From positions 1,348,501 to 1,412,500 of the forward strand of contig NZ_CP045201.1 of NCBI RefSeq assembly GCF_014899185.1: a stretch of DNA of 64,000 nucleotides. The letters are read 5' to 3'. Source of the stretch: Pseudooceanicola spongiae. Lineage in GTDB: Bacteria; Pseudomonadota; Alphaproteobacteria; Rhodobacterales; Rhodobacteraceae. This document shows, in pieces, positions 35,024 through 43,746 of this stretch (its first letter is position 1; each line of letters starts with the position of its first letter). The notes under the pieces were generated by a model. That model had not been told where the DNA came from, ran no database searches, and saw only the letters and a program-made list of their open reading frames with translations. Made by a program: the position numbers and the translations under genes.

Positions 35024-35488
35024 CTAGATGAGCTTTTCGAAGTACACGCGATTGAAACCGTCTTCTGTCTTTCGTTCGATCTCTCGATAGCCAAGATGGG
35101 GGTAGATAGACAGATTTTCGGTCATTTTCTCATTCGTGTAGAGTTTGATCGATTTTGCGTTTGATCGTTTTGCTTCTGACTCGCAAAAGGCTATCAGCCG
35201 CTTTCCAATACCTCGCCCCACTGCATTTTGACGCACAGCAACATTTTCAAAAAGAACGTGTTCTCCCTCATGATAAAAGACGATAAACCCAAGCATATCG
35301 GCGTCCCGCCCAACGGCGACATGCAACACCCCTGAAGCGATAAGCGATGCAAAATCGGCAACCATCGGTGCAGGCTTCTTACCCATTGCCGCAACGTAGC
35401 GGCCATATGCACCCTCCGCACATTCTCGAACGGCTATTTCATCCGCGGCGTGCGCCTGCCTGATGTCAAAACCCTTGCCCATACTCAC
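35024..35488 (-). CDS. GNAT family N-acetyltransferase
   Basis: This is a 154-residue acetyl-CoA-dependent acyltransferase with one GNAT domain. The acetyl-CoA-binding loop is seen as VRQNAVGRGIGKRLIAFCE (about residues 83-101), preceded by the beta strand HVLFENVAV and followed by IKLYTNEKMTENLSIYPHLGY. The substrate is unknown. Either MSMGKG or MGKG could be the start. The codon use is less GC-biased than in flanking operons, hinting at horizontal origin. It stands alone between the imu operon and a relic region. Confidence 0.85.
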   Translation of the reverse strand: MSMGKGFDIRQAHAADEIAVRECAEGAYGRYVAAMGKKPAPMVADFASLIASGVLHVAVGRDADMLGFIVFYHEGEHVLFENVAVRQNAVGRGIGKRLIAFCESEAKRSNAKSIKLYTNEKMTENLSIYPHLGYREIERKTEDGFNRVYFEKLI

Positions 35489-35656
35489 TCCATACTGCCC
35501 GTTAATTGATACTACTGCTGCCAGGCAGCTATGAGCAAGAAGGGCTCTGACCGGATTTGCGGCGGCGCAGTGCCCACATTTTCAGCGTAGGGTGCCACTG
35601 ACGGGTTGTGGTGTGTGCATGAGACCGCTCCCAGCCTTTTCGCGATGCTCGGGCCA

Positions 35657-36235
35657 AGCGCAGCAATAGCTATGCTGCAGCCGCGCGATACTGAGGTCGA
35701 TTTCCTGAAAGCCTACACTCGGCGCGCAACTGCAGATCTGGATGAGGTTGCAGACGGCTCGACCGGCAGCGATGCGAAACCGGGCCTTGTAAACGAGGCA
35801 TGTGAAAGCCTCCTCTACAATCCGCACAAGGATTGCGTCTTGCTGACGCGCCAGTTCCGGCTCCCGGCGTATCTGAACGGTGGGTTCGCTGCACTGGTCG
35901 AGGCGCCTGCGGGGCTAGAAGGCACTTTTACAGACACGAGCTTTGGCGGAGCAGTCATTGGTGCCGCCGCAACGAACCTACACTTTGTCCGCTCTGAAGA
36001 ATGTCGACCGCGCACAAAAGCGGCAGAGGCCCTCAGCGTCTGCTCTTGTCGCGGCGGCACAGCGCAAAATATGACAGAATCCGTTCTGAAAGTCGGGTTT
36101 CCCAGATCCGCTTGGATCGCTTCTCTGCCGGTCGAGAAGCTTGCATCAATTGAACGCGGCAGCGGCGTGTTGAGCATCAGCATCCAGAAAACTGGCCTCG
36201 GGATCTCGCGGCAGCAGCATAACTATAGCTGTGCC
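35657..36235. repeat. Imperfect inverted repeat of ~83 bp flanking a NUDIX relic
   Basis: Bases 35657-35739 and the reverse complement of 36153-36235 align without gaps at roughly 70% identity by eye. Both read, in the matching frame, as related peptides (MLQPRDTEVDFLKA and MLLPRDPEASFLDA). They may be diverged ends of one element or remains of a duplicated gene. Confidence 0.5.
35780..35935 (+). pseudogene. NudK-like NUDIX hydrolase fragment
   Basis: LLYNPHKDCVLLTRQFRLPAYLNGG followed by LVEAPAGLE resembles the N-terminal strand region of GDP-mannose pyrophosphatase (NudK/TrgB-type NUDIX proteins). The NUDIX box that should follow is missing: downstream residues have no homology. A 254-codon open frame spans the fragment but is not a coherent protein. 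It is therefore read as a relic within the inverted repeat. Confidence 0.55.
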
Positions 36236-36460
36236 ACGAACGAAGAACTCGAACGGCCTTTCCTTCGCTTGTCGACGCCAAGGCAATTTCCTCAGGGAGC
36301 AATCAGTGCGCTGCGGTGCTACAAGTCTGGTTCGGCCCAACAAGACGAAGACTGCGGCCATCATGGATAATGCGATCTCCAGAAAATGTATCGTGTTTTT
36401 CAAGGTCGATCCGAGCCACGTCCAGAGGCACGCGGAGACTAATCGTAGTTCGTGTTGCGT

Positions 36461-37450
36461 TCAGCCGTCGCATTTTAGCAAGATTGCGCCGATACGCCCA
36501 CCTGCTTCAACGGCTTCGTGGGCCGCGACGCAGTCCTCCAACGTGTAGATAGACTCAACCGGGCAGGAAAGTGCATCCGCATCGAGGGCGCTGTGCAGCT
36601 TGGCAATCATCACGTCGCGCTCAACCTTTGGCAGCAGATAGATCAGGATGATGTCGATGGTCACGGCTTTGAACAGCAAGGGCAGGAATGGTAACGTCGG
36701 CTCCATGTCTTTGGCTGAACCATAGGCGGCCAGCCGGCCATTTGGAGCAATCACCTCTGCGTCCAGAGCCACATTGAGGCCAAATTCAACCTCGACGATT
36801 GTCGGGATCAACGCACCATCATTTGCAGCGAGGATTTGGGCGGCCAGATCCTCTGCGCTATAGTCAAGCACACTGTCAGCACCCGCGGCCTTGACCCGCT
36901 CCATATCACGCGGACTGCATGTGGAGATCACTTTTGCACCGCCCCATTTTGCCAGCTGTACGGCCAACAGACCGACAGTGCCCGCACCACCTTGTATCAG
37001 CACAGTCTGTCCCGTGATGTCACCACCGCCAAAGACGGCTTGTGCGGCAGTCAATCCGGGAATTCCAAGAATAGCCCCCGTTTCAAGGCTTACGGCGTCT
37101 GGCAATGGCACAACCAAATCTACCGGAAGGGTGATATGGCTGGCTGCGGTGCCATAGGCGCGCTGCCATTGACCATTCCAGATCCAGACCCGTTGACCGA
37201 TGCGCGCTTTGTCCACGCCGCCACCCACCGCCTCGATCACGCCAGCACCGTCACTATGGGGGATAACGGTATCGAAGGCAGGCCGCTCCACCCCCGGACG
37301 ACCTCTGCGCGATTTCACGTCTGACGGGTTCACACCGGAAAAGGATATCGCCACCCGCACTTCGCCCGCTTGCGGTGTCACGTCATTCAAGTCTTGCAAA
37401 TGCAGAACGTCTTTAGCCGTGCCAAGTTTGGAATAGGTGATTGCGCGCAT
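36461..37450 (-). CDS. NADPH:quinone oxidoreductase / zinc-less MDR family dehydrogenase
   Basis: This is a 329-residue medium-chain reductase of the quinone oxidoreductase type. It has the family start (MRAITYSKLGTAKDVLHL), the VSFSGVNPSDVKSRRG region, and the nucleotide-binding motif QGGAGTVGLLAVQLAKWGGAKVI (about residue 150). No structural-zinc cysteine cluster is present, consistent with NADPH-dependent quinone or enone reduction. The start has AAGGAAA upstream; the frame extends 39 codons further but without similarity. It stands alone and no regulator lies beside it. Confidence 0.9.
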   Translation of the reverse strand: MRAITYSKLGTAKDVLHLQDLNDVTPQAGEVRVAISFSGVNPSDVKSRRGRPGVERPAFDTVIPHSDGAGVIEAVGGGVDKARIGQRVWIWNGQWQRAYGTAASHITLPVDLVVPLPDAVSLETGAILGIPGLTAAQAVFGGGDITGQTVLIQGGAGTVGLLAVQLAKWGGAKVISTCSPRDMERVKAAGADSVLDYSAEDLAAQILAANDGALIPTIVEVEFGLNVALDAEVIAPNGRLAAYGSAKDMEPTLPFLPLLFKAVTIDIILIYLLPKVERDVMIAKLHSALDADALSCPVESIYTLEDCVAAHEAVEAGGRIGAILLKCDG

Positions 37451-38124
37451 GATAGGTTTCCTTGCGATACATGTCTTTGCGCCACATTGTGGCAAAGGTG
37501 AGAGCCATACAATCCTTGCGACCCGACGATGTACGATTTGAAGAGTTGCCATGACCTTGCGCCGCATAATCTGGAGGGAGATGATACCGAAACAGGTAGA
37601 GATTAACTCGTAAGTTCTCCTTCACATTCTTAACACCAGAGCCGACGGCTTTCAGCTAAACCCTCATTGACCTCTCCTCATGCACTGGTCAGCGTCACCT
37701 CCTAACCTCTTCCGTTAAGGCATTTTTCTCCAGTTCCGGCTGTACGAAAATTTCTGTTCTATGACCGGTCAACGTCGGTCCGCCAAGATTTTCAGACGCC
37801 CCGCCCTCTGCGATGGCGGCAGCCCCCAACGCCGGGAGGGCCAACCGCCTCAGATCACCGCGCCACGTCCTTCGAAGAACCGTCGCATCTTGAGCAACCT
37901 CGCACCGGATCTGCGTCGAGAAAGATGGAGTACATTCAAAGCCCACGACTTAAGCGCGGTCCTTGCTCGGCCACCTGACAGAAACCATGTCCAGGCACTA
38001 TGCACGGCAGCAGAAGGCGGCGCACATGAACCGCGAAACGGCGCGCCTACTTCCTGAAATTGGGAAACTTGCCTCTTGGATTGGTAACCAAAAAGGCTAG
38101 ACTTCAATCAAGCTGTTGAAAGTA
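37451..38124. other. Intergenic region without recognisable gene
   Basis: About 670 bases contain only short open frames with no similarity I recognise. The promoters of the oxidoreductase (leftward) are expected near 37460-37560. Nothing else can be supported. Confidence 0.5.
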
Positions 38125-38200
<76 letters not shown>

Positions 38201-38247
38201 GCCGGGGTTCCTCTACAGCAACTCCCGCATGACACGCAAGAGGTGAC

Positions 38248-39030
38248 ATGACCAAAATTCCCTTCATGGTGTTTACGGATCTCGACGGCACCCTGCTCGA
38301 CCACGAAACCTACAGCTATGACGCGGCCTTGCCAGCCCTGTCACGGCTGAAAGAGATGGCAATCCCGGTGGTGCTCGCCTCCTCCAAGACCGGGCCAGAG
38401 ATTGCCGTGTTGCGCGACGACCTCGGCCTCAGCGCATCGCCTGCAATCGTGGAAAACGGCGCCGGCCTGCTGGCCCCTCATGACGTGCCCCCCGCAAGAG
38501 GCGATGGCTACGCCCGCCTGCGTCGCTTACTGGACGACGTCGCACCGGACCTGCGGCGCGCCTTTCGCGGTTTCGGCGACATGGGGCCAGAAGGCGTGGC
38601 CGAAAATGCCGGACTGAAGGCCGCCGCCGCAGAAATGGCCTGTCAGCGCAGCTATTCCGAACCCGGCATCTGGTCAGGCTCACCCGAGGGGGAAGCTGCT
38701 TTTATCGCGGCGCTTTCGGCCAAGGGGATTAAGGCGCGCCGGGGGGGGCGCTATCTGACGCTGTCATTTGGCGGCACCAAGGCGGATCGTATGAAGGAAG
38801 CCGCGCAACTCTTTGGCAGTCCGCGTTTAATTGCGCTTGGCGACGCACCAAACGACGTTGAGATGTTGGAACATGCCGATCTTGGTGTGATCATCAGCAA
38901 TGCGCATAGCACCCCCCTGCCAGAACTTGCGGGAGAGCAGGAGGGGCGCATCCTGCGCAGTACAAAATTCGGCCCCGAAGGCTGGAATGAGATGATGCAA
39001 AAGCTAATATCAAAACTAGCAGCGCAGTAA
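38248..39030 (+). CDS. gpgP: HAD-IIB phosphatase, glucosyl/mannosyl-3-phosphoglycerate phosphatase
   Basis: This enzyme would remove phosphate from glucosyl-3-phosphoglycerate to give glucosylglycerate, a compatible solute. The 260-residue protein belongs to the HAD-IIB (Cof/MPGP) class: motif I FTDLDGTLLD near the N terminus, ASSKTGPEI (motif II) at about residue 48, and the late GDAPNDVEML (motif IV). The cap GRYLTLSFGGTKADRM is as in mannosyl-3-phosphoglycerate phosphatases. The gpgS-like gene follows after 60 bases on the same strand, which favours the glucosyl reaction. It starts 47 bases from the tRNA gene on the other strand. Confidence 0.85.
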   Translation: MTKIPFMVFTDLDGTLLDHETYSYDAALPALSRLKEMAIPVVLASSKTGPEIAVLRDDLGLSASPAIVENGAGLLAPHDVPPARGDGYARLRRLLDDVAPDLRRAFRGFGDMGPEGVAENAGLKAAAAEMACQRSYSEPGIWSGSPEGEAAFIAALSAKGIKARRGGRYLTLSFGGTKADRMKEAAQLFGSPRLIALGDAPNDVEMLEHADLGVIISNAHSTPLPELAGEQEGRILRSTKFGPEGWNEMMQKLISKLAAQ

Positions 39031-39090
39031 GAGACCCGCGCCTTTTTCGCGCCAGCTTGCCCTGGCCGACCCATTTCCAAGGAGCCCCCG

Positions 39091-40311
39091 GTGGCAGATT
39101 TTCATCAAAACGGCAATATCGCGACCATTCACAACCTGCGCACCCGCAGTTCCGAGGATATGGCGCGCGAGCTGGCCAGTTTTGCAACCTCGCGCAAGAT
39201 CAGCCTGGTCCTGCCCTCGCTGTTTTCCGAGCTTGAGGGCGACGCCCTGCCCAACATCCTGGCCGAGCTGGCCGAGGTGCCCTATTTGCATCGCATCGTC
39301 ATCGGCCTCGACCGCGCCAGCGAAGAGCAATACCGCCACGCCCGCCAGTTCTTTTCGGTGCTGCCGCAGAACCATGTGGTGATCTGGAACGACAGTCCCC
39401 GCATGATCGCGATCCACAAGCGTCTGGAAGACCTCGGGCTTGGCCCGATTGAGCCGGGCAAGGGCAAGAACGTCTGGGGTTGCCTCGGCTTTCTGATCGC
39501 CTGCGCCGACAGTTCGGTCGTGGCGATCCACGACTGCGACATCGTCACCTACACCAAGGACATGCTGCACCGCATGGTCTATCCGGTGGCCAACCCGAAC
39601 TTCTCCTACCAGCTGTCCAAGGGATATTACGCGCGGGTCGGCAATAACAAGATCAACGGGCGCGTCAGCCGGATGCTGGTCTCTCCCCTGCTGATTTCAT
39701 TGAAGAAAACCATCGGGGACCGCGACTACCTCGATTACCTGCGCGCCTTCCGCTATCCGCTGTCGGGTGAAATGGCGATGCGCACCGGCATCCTGCCCGA
39801 CCTGCGAATTCCCTCCGACTGGGGCCTTGAGATCGGCGTGCTGTCTGAAGCCTGGCGCAACCTCGCCCCGAAATCGGTCTGTCAGGTCGAGATTGCGGAC
39901 AACTACGATCACAAGCATCAGGACCTCAGCCCCGAGGACAAGACGCAGGGCCTCAGCCGCATGTCGATCGACATCTGCAAGGCGCTCTATCGCAAGCTGG
40001 CTGCCGACGGCACGGTCTTCAACGAGGAGATTTTCCGCACCCTGAAAGCGACGTATTATCGCTCGGCGCTCGACCTGCTCGACAGCTACTACGACGATGC
40101 CAAGGCCAACGGTCTCTACGTCGACCGCCACCAGGAGGAGAACTCGGTCGAGCTGTTTGCCGAGAATATCATCGAAGCGGGGCAGATGTTCCTCGACAAC
40201 CCCTCCGCCACGCCGTTCATCCCGACGTGGAACCGCGTGCATTCTGCCGACCCAGACCTGATGGCGGATATGCTCAAGGCCGTGGCAGAGGATCTGAAGG
40301 AGTTCGTCTAA
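39091..40311 (+). CDS. gpgS: Glucosyl-3-phosphoglycerate synthase (GT81-type glycosyltransferase)
   Basis: The enzyme would transfer glucose from an NDP-glucose to 3-phosphoglycerate. The 406-residue protein has a GT-A fold with SLVLPSLFSE at the donor site start, PGKGKNVWG and the metal-binding DCDIVTY (about residue 150), then YPLSGEMAM and PSDWGLEIGVLSEAW, segments shared with GpgS and mannosyl-3-phosphoglycerate synthase-like enzymes. Translation starts at GTG with AAGGAG upstream. It forms an operon with the phosphatase gene and faces the phosphorylase gene across a terminator. Confidence 0.87.
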   Translation: MADFHQNGNIATIHNLRTRSSEDMARELASFATSRKISLVLPSLFSELEGDALPNILAELAEVPYLHRIVIGLDRASEEQYRHARQFFSVLPQNHVVIWNDSPRMIAIHKRLEDLGLGPIEPGKGKNVWGCLGFLIACADSSVVAIHDCDIVTYTKDMLHRMVYPVANPNFSYQLSKGYYARVGNNKINGRVSRMLVSPLLISLKKTIGDRDYLDYLRAFRYPLSGEMAMRTGILPDLRIPSDWGLEIGVLSEAWRNLAPKSVCQVEIADNYDHKHQDLSPEDKTQGLSRMSIDICKALYRKLAADGTVFNEEIFRTLKATYYRSALDLLDSYYDDAKANGLYVDRHQEENSVELFAENIIEAGQMFLDNPSATPFIPTWNRVHSADPDLMADMLKAVAEDLKEFV

Positions 40312-40321
40312 GCTGACCAAC

Positions 40322-40344
40322 GGCGGCGGGATAATCCCGCCGCC
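40322..40344. terminator. Bidirectional terminator hairpin
   Basis: GGCGGCGGG and CCCGCCGCC pair perfectly around ATAAT between two convergent genes, 11 bases after the gpgS stop and 8 bases from the phosphorylase stop. There is no T-run, so efficiency is uncertain. Confidence 0.65.
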
Positions 40345-40352
40345 ACAAGCCC

Positions 40353-42101
40353 TTAGCCGCGGTTGGTGATCCAGCGGCACTGATACGGGGCAAAGCTGAT
40401 CGGGGTGCCGTCGGGCACGATCGCCTCGCCACTCAGCAGGTCGACCCAGTCTTCGCCCTCGATCAGATTGATCGACAGCGGGTCAATGTCGAGCGCCTGA
40501 TCCGAGACATTGTGCAGGGCAAAGATCGACTGATCGCGATCCAGGCTCTGCCGCCAAACCCCGAAAATTCGGTCGTCCAGTTGCAGCGTGAACTGCGTCG
40601 CATTGGGGTGAAAGCCGCGCTGGCGCTTGCGGATGCTGATGCGGCGACGCATCTCGCTCAGCACGATATGCTGCGGGCTTTCAGGGTCTTCCAGCAAGGC
40701 CTGCAGGTGGTCATATTCCCAGCGATGCCGGTTGATGGCCCGATTATGCCCTGACTTTTCAACACCTTCGAGGTCGTTCGGGCTGGCGAGTAGCGAATGG
40801 ATGTAGAAGGCCGGGATGCCCTCCAGCGCCATGACAAGCGTTTGCGACGCCAGAAAGCGGTCGATCTGATGCGCGTCGGGACCGTTGAAGGTGCCCTTCA
40901 TCGCCTCGAACCAGGTGATATTCAGCTCATACGGCGCCTCGCCGCCGCCGGGCAGCGCGCGCATCGACACACGCCCGCCAAAGCTGCGCACCGAGTCGAT
41001 GACCGCCTGCGTGTCACCGGCCGACAAGATCCCCTCGGCAGGGCGCATCCCGATACCGTCATGCGAGGCGGTGAAGTTCAGATAGGCACAGCCCAGTTGC
41101 GCCGGTGGCATCGAGCCTTGCCAGCGGATCAGGTTCTTCGCCGTCCCTGCCATCATGGCGTGCAACACCAGCGGCGGCAGGGAAAAGTTATAGACCGCAT
41201 GTGCCTCGTTGCGGTTGCCGAAATAACTGAGGTTTTCCTGATTTGGCACGTTGGTTTCGGTCAGCAGGATCACCGGTTCGGAGGCAAAATCGGCAAAAAG
41301 ACGCATCATGCGCACGATGGCATGGGTCTGGGGCATGTGGATCGACTTGGTGCCCGCTTCCTTCCAGATGAAGGCGACGGCATCGAGACGCACGATGCGG
41401 ACACCGTTGTCGATATGAAGTCGCATGACGCGGAAGAATTCCATCAGCACGTCGGGGTTGCGAAAATCCAGATCCACCTGATCGTGGCTGAAGGTACACC
41501 AGACGTGGCGCTTGCCGCGGGATGTCTCGACCTCGCGCAGCAGCGGATGTGTGCGCGGGCGCACGACCATCGACAGATCCTCGTCCGGGGAGGCTTCGAA
41601 GAAAAATTTGTCATAGGGTTCATGGCCTTGCCGGTAGGCGTTGAACCAGGCTGAGGAGCTGGAGACGTGGTTCAGCACAAGATCCGACATCAGCAGGAAC
41701 TCCGAGCCGATGCGCTGGATGTCCGACCAGTCACCAAGGATGGGATTGACTGCGCGATAGTCGGTCACCGCAAAACCATCATCCGATGTATAGGGAAAAA
41801 ACGGCAGGATATGCACGCCGTTGACCACACCGCTCAGCTGGTTTTGCAGAAAATCACGTAGCAAATCCAGCGGCTTATGCACGCCGTCGATGATCGAATT
41901 GCCATAGGTGATCACCAAGGCATCGCGTTCGGACCATTGCCGGTTTCCGGGCACCCTGCCCCGTTTGCGCGGCATCGAGCCTTCGGGCCAGAAGGCCTTT
42001 GTGAGGCCGGTGGCGACAGTTTCGACGTCATGATCGGGGTAAATCTGGCGGACCAGCGCGTCGAGTTTGTGTCGGAAGGTCGAGGAATACTCGGATGTCA
42101 T
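40353..42101 (-). CDS. GH13 phosphorylase: glucosylglycerate (or sucrose) phosphorylase
   Basis: This is a 582-residue alpha-retaining GH13_18-type phosphorylase. The nucleophile region VRLDAVAFIWKEAGT, acid/base region ILLTETNVPNQENLSYFG and the transition-state aspartate in FTASHDGIGMRP are all present. Sucrose phosphorylases and glucosylglycerate phosphorylases share this fold. Its position facing gpgP-gpgS argues for reversible phosphorolysis of glucosylglycerate to glucose-1-phosphate and glycerate. The start MTSEYSSTF has GGAG upstream; the open frame extends 78 codons further without similarity. Confidence 0.85.
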   Translation of the reverse strand: MTSEYSSTFRHKLDALVRQIYPDHDVETVATGLTKAFWPEGSMPRKRGRVPGNRQWSERDALVITYGNSIIDGVHKPLDLLRDFLQNQLSGVVNGVHILPFFPYTSDDGFAVTDYRAVNPILGDWSDIQRIGSEFLLMSDLVLNHVSSSSAWFNAYRQGHEPYDKFFFEASPDEDLSMVVRPRTHPLLREVETSRGKRHVWCTFSHDQVDLDFRNPDVLMEFFRVMRLHIDNGVRIVRLDAVAFIWKEAGTKSIHMPQTHAIVRMMRLFADFASEPVILLTETNVPNQENLSYFGNRNEAHAVYNFSLPPLVLHAMMAGTAKNLIRWQGSMPPAQLGCAYLNFTASHDGIGMRPAEGILSAGDTQAVIDSVRSFGGRVSMRALPGGGEAPYELNITWFEAMKGTFNGPDAHQIDRFLASQTLVMALEGIPAFYIHSLLASPNDLEGVEKSGHNRAINRHRWEYDHLQALLEDPESPQHIVLSEMRRRISIRKRQRGFHPNATQFTLQLDDRIFGVWRQSLDRDQSIFALHNVSDQALDIDPLSINLIEGEDWVDLLSGEAIVPDGTPISFAPYQCRWITNRG

Positions 42102-42321
42102 CAGGAAATGCTCCGCTACAGTCCCCAAGACTTTCCAGAAAAAGGCTAAGGTTTCAAGCAGATCGTCCAAATCGCTGCGCAAGCGGACACAATCGGGGGC
42201 AGAATGACGGCTCAGAAGGCACTCCGGCAGGTGCCCCGGCTTTCGGGCGCGACGGGGAGCACGGCGCGGCGCCGGAGGTGGAAAGGGGCCGCCGCGACAA
42301 CCGGGCAAGGCGGGGCAAAAC

Positions 42322-42365
42322 CGCCAAAACGGCATGTCGGTATTGCGTCGGTATCTGAACGGTAA
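42322..42365 (-). repeat. Dispersed 44-bp repeat, copy 2
   Basis: On the minus strand this matches 8828-8871 with a single mismatch (GTTTTGGCG in place of GATTTGGCG). It begins four bases after the cupredoxin stop codon, again directly 3' of a gene and in its orientation. Confidence 0.85.
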
Positions 42366-42369
42366 CCGG

Positions 42370-42939
42370 TCAGTGGATATTCAGCGCTCCGTGCATCCCG
42401 GCGTCGTAGTGGCCTGGGATCAGGCAGGCAAATTCAAAGCGGCCCGCGTTGGCGAAGGTCCACAGGATCTGCCCTTTCGCGCCCGGTTCCAGCCGCAGGG
42501 CGTTGGCGTCGCTATGCGCCATCTCGGGGGAGTCCTCCATCATCGTCTTGTGCACGAGGATGTCCTCGGGGGTGTCCATGACGAATTCATGCTCAAGCGC
42601 GCCCGCGTTGGTGAGGTGGATCATCACCGTCTCGCCTGTCGCGAAGTCGAGGCTGGCCGGCGCGAAGGCCATGCCGTCGTCGGTCTCTTTCATGGTGACG
42701 GTGACGGTGCGCGCCGCCGCACCTGTCGCGGGGTGGCCGATGGCCATCATGGCGTGATCGTCGCCATGGCCTTCGGCCTTTGCATCGTCGTGGCCCATCA
42801 TCATTTCGCCGTGGCCGTGGGCCGAGGGTGCGCTGCTGCCTTGTGGCTCAGCATGGGTGCCAGCGTGATCGCCGCTGGCATAAGCGGCGCTGCCGAGGGC
42901 GAGGGAGACGACGGTGGTGGTCAGAAACATGATCTTCAT
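42370..42939 (-). CDS. Exported cupredoxin with His/Met-rich linker
   Basis: This is a 189-residue periplasmic blue-copper-type protein. After the signal peptide (MKIMFLTTTVVSLALGSAAYA) comes a linker rich in His, Met and Asp (HGHGEMMMGHDDAKAEGHGDDHAMM) that could hold additional copper. The cupredoxin domain ends with the type-1 ligand set: histidine in ALEHEFVM and the C-x4-H-x4-M cluster in FACLIPGHYDAGMHG. Copper storage or tolerance is the likely role. No copper ATPase or CopC gene is adjacent, though a P-type ATPase gene lies 5 kb away. Confidence 0.88.
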   Translation of the reverse strand: MKIMFLTTTVVSLALGSAAYASGDHAGTHAEPQGSSAPSAHGHGEMMMGHDDAKAEGHGDDHAMMAIGHPATGAAARTVTVTMKETDDGMAFAPASLDFATGETVMIHLTNAGALEHEFVMDTPEDILVHKTMMEDSPEMAHSDANALRLEPGAKGQILWTFANAGRFEFACLIPGHYDAGMHGALNIH

Positions 42940-43135
42940 GGGCGAGCCTCAATGGGGTTGGGCGCGGCACGCCCTCAGATCAGCGGGTGCTCTCTCACGC
43001 AGGGTCAGCGCGACGCAGGACAGCAGCTGACAGTCGCGAAGGGATGATACGTCTTGACGCAAGTGATCTCTGCCGTGGGTCAGTCTGTCAATCACCTGCC
43101 CCCTGCGGGACGGCATACGATTGCGTGATCCGTCG

Positions 43136-43555
43136 CTAGGCGCCCTTGGGCAAGGGAAAGGCGCGGTCAAAGGTCCAGTTAAAGACGAAGGCATAGACCA
43201 GATAGAACAGGGCAATGGCGATATCCAGCATCAGCGCCTGCCAGAGACCGATCCCGAGGTAGAGCGCGATGAAGGGCAAGGTGAAGGCCAGCAGCCCGAC
43301 CTCGAACAACAGGGCGTGGCCGACCCGGATCAGCAGGGTCTTGTGGACCGTGCCGCGCCAGCGCTTCATCAGCCGGTCAAAGCACAGGTTGTAGACGTAG
43401 TTCCACAGCATCGCCACCGTGGCGCCGACGACGGCCACGATCCCGATATCCTGTGCCGGCATGCCAAAGCCCGCCTGTGCAAGAGGCACGAACAGAAGGA
43501 TGCCGATGACTTCGAAGCTGATTGCGTGGAAGATGCGTGCGCGTGTGGTTCGCAT
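43136..43555 (-). CDS. PACE family multidrug efflux transporter
   Basis: This is a 139-residue inner-membrane protein with four transmembrane helices made of two bacterial transmembrane pair (BTP) repeats, as in the chlorhexidine pump AceI. The first helix has the essential acidic residue at position 15 (RARIFHAISFEVIG), the site important in AceI. The second repeat begins RVGHALLFEVGLLAF. PACE pumps export biocides and short-chain diamines with protons. GGGGTG precedes the ATG. The gene stands alone next to an SLC13 symporter gene and shares no promoter with it. Confidence 0.9.
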   Translation of the reverse strand: MRTTRARIFHAISFEVIGILLFVPLAQAGFGMPAQDIGIVAVVGATVAMLWNYVYNLCFDRLMKRWRGTVHKTLLIRVGHALLFEVGLLAFTLPFIALYLGIGLWQALMLDIAIALFYLVYAFVFNWTFDRAFPLPKGA

Positions 43556-43671
43556 GATTTTCACCCCATGTGAAACCCGGGTCGTCCCGGTGTGCTGCCC
43601 TGATGGGGGAGGTCGTCCTCGCCCGCCGCATGTAGGGCAGCGGCGGGCATTTGTCCAGATTGCGCGACGTG

Positions 43672-43712
43672 AGAAAAGCACCGGGCCGCACCTGCATGGC
43701 AGGGCGGCCCGG
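43672..43712 (-). terminator. Rho-independent terminator of the SLC13 gene
   Basis: On the minus strand CCGGGCCGC and GCGGCCCGG pair, with an inner CCTGC/GCAGG stem and a short CAT loop, followed by TGCTTTTCTC. The hairpin lies about 35 bases after the symporter stop codon. Confidence 0.8.
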
Positions 43713-43746
43713 AGAGGTCTGGTTGGGTTGCGGCCCGGGGTTGGCC

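Noticed and set aside
35606..36370. 254-codon open frame across the NUDIX relic
   Set aside because: Only a short internal part has homology; the remainder is incoherent, so it is reported as a relic rather than a gene.
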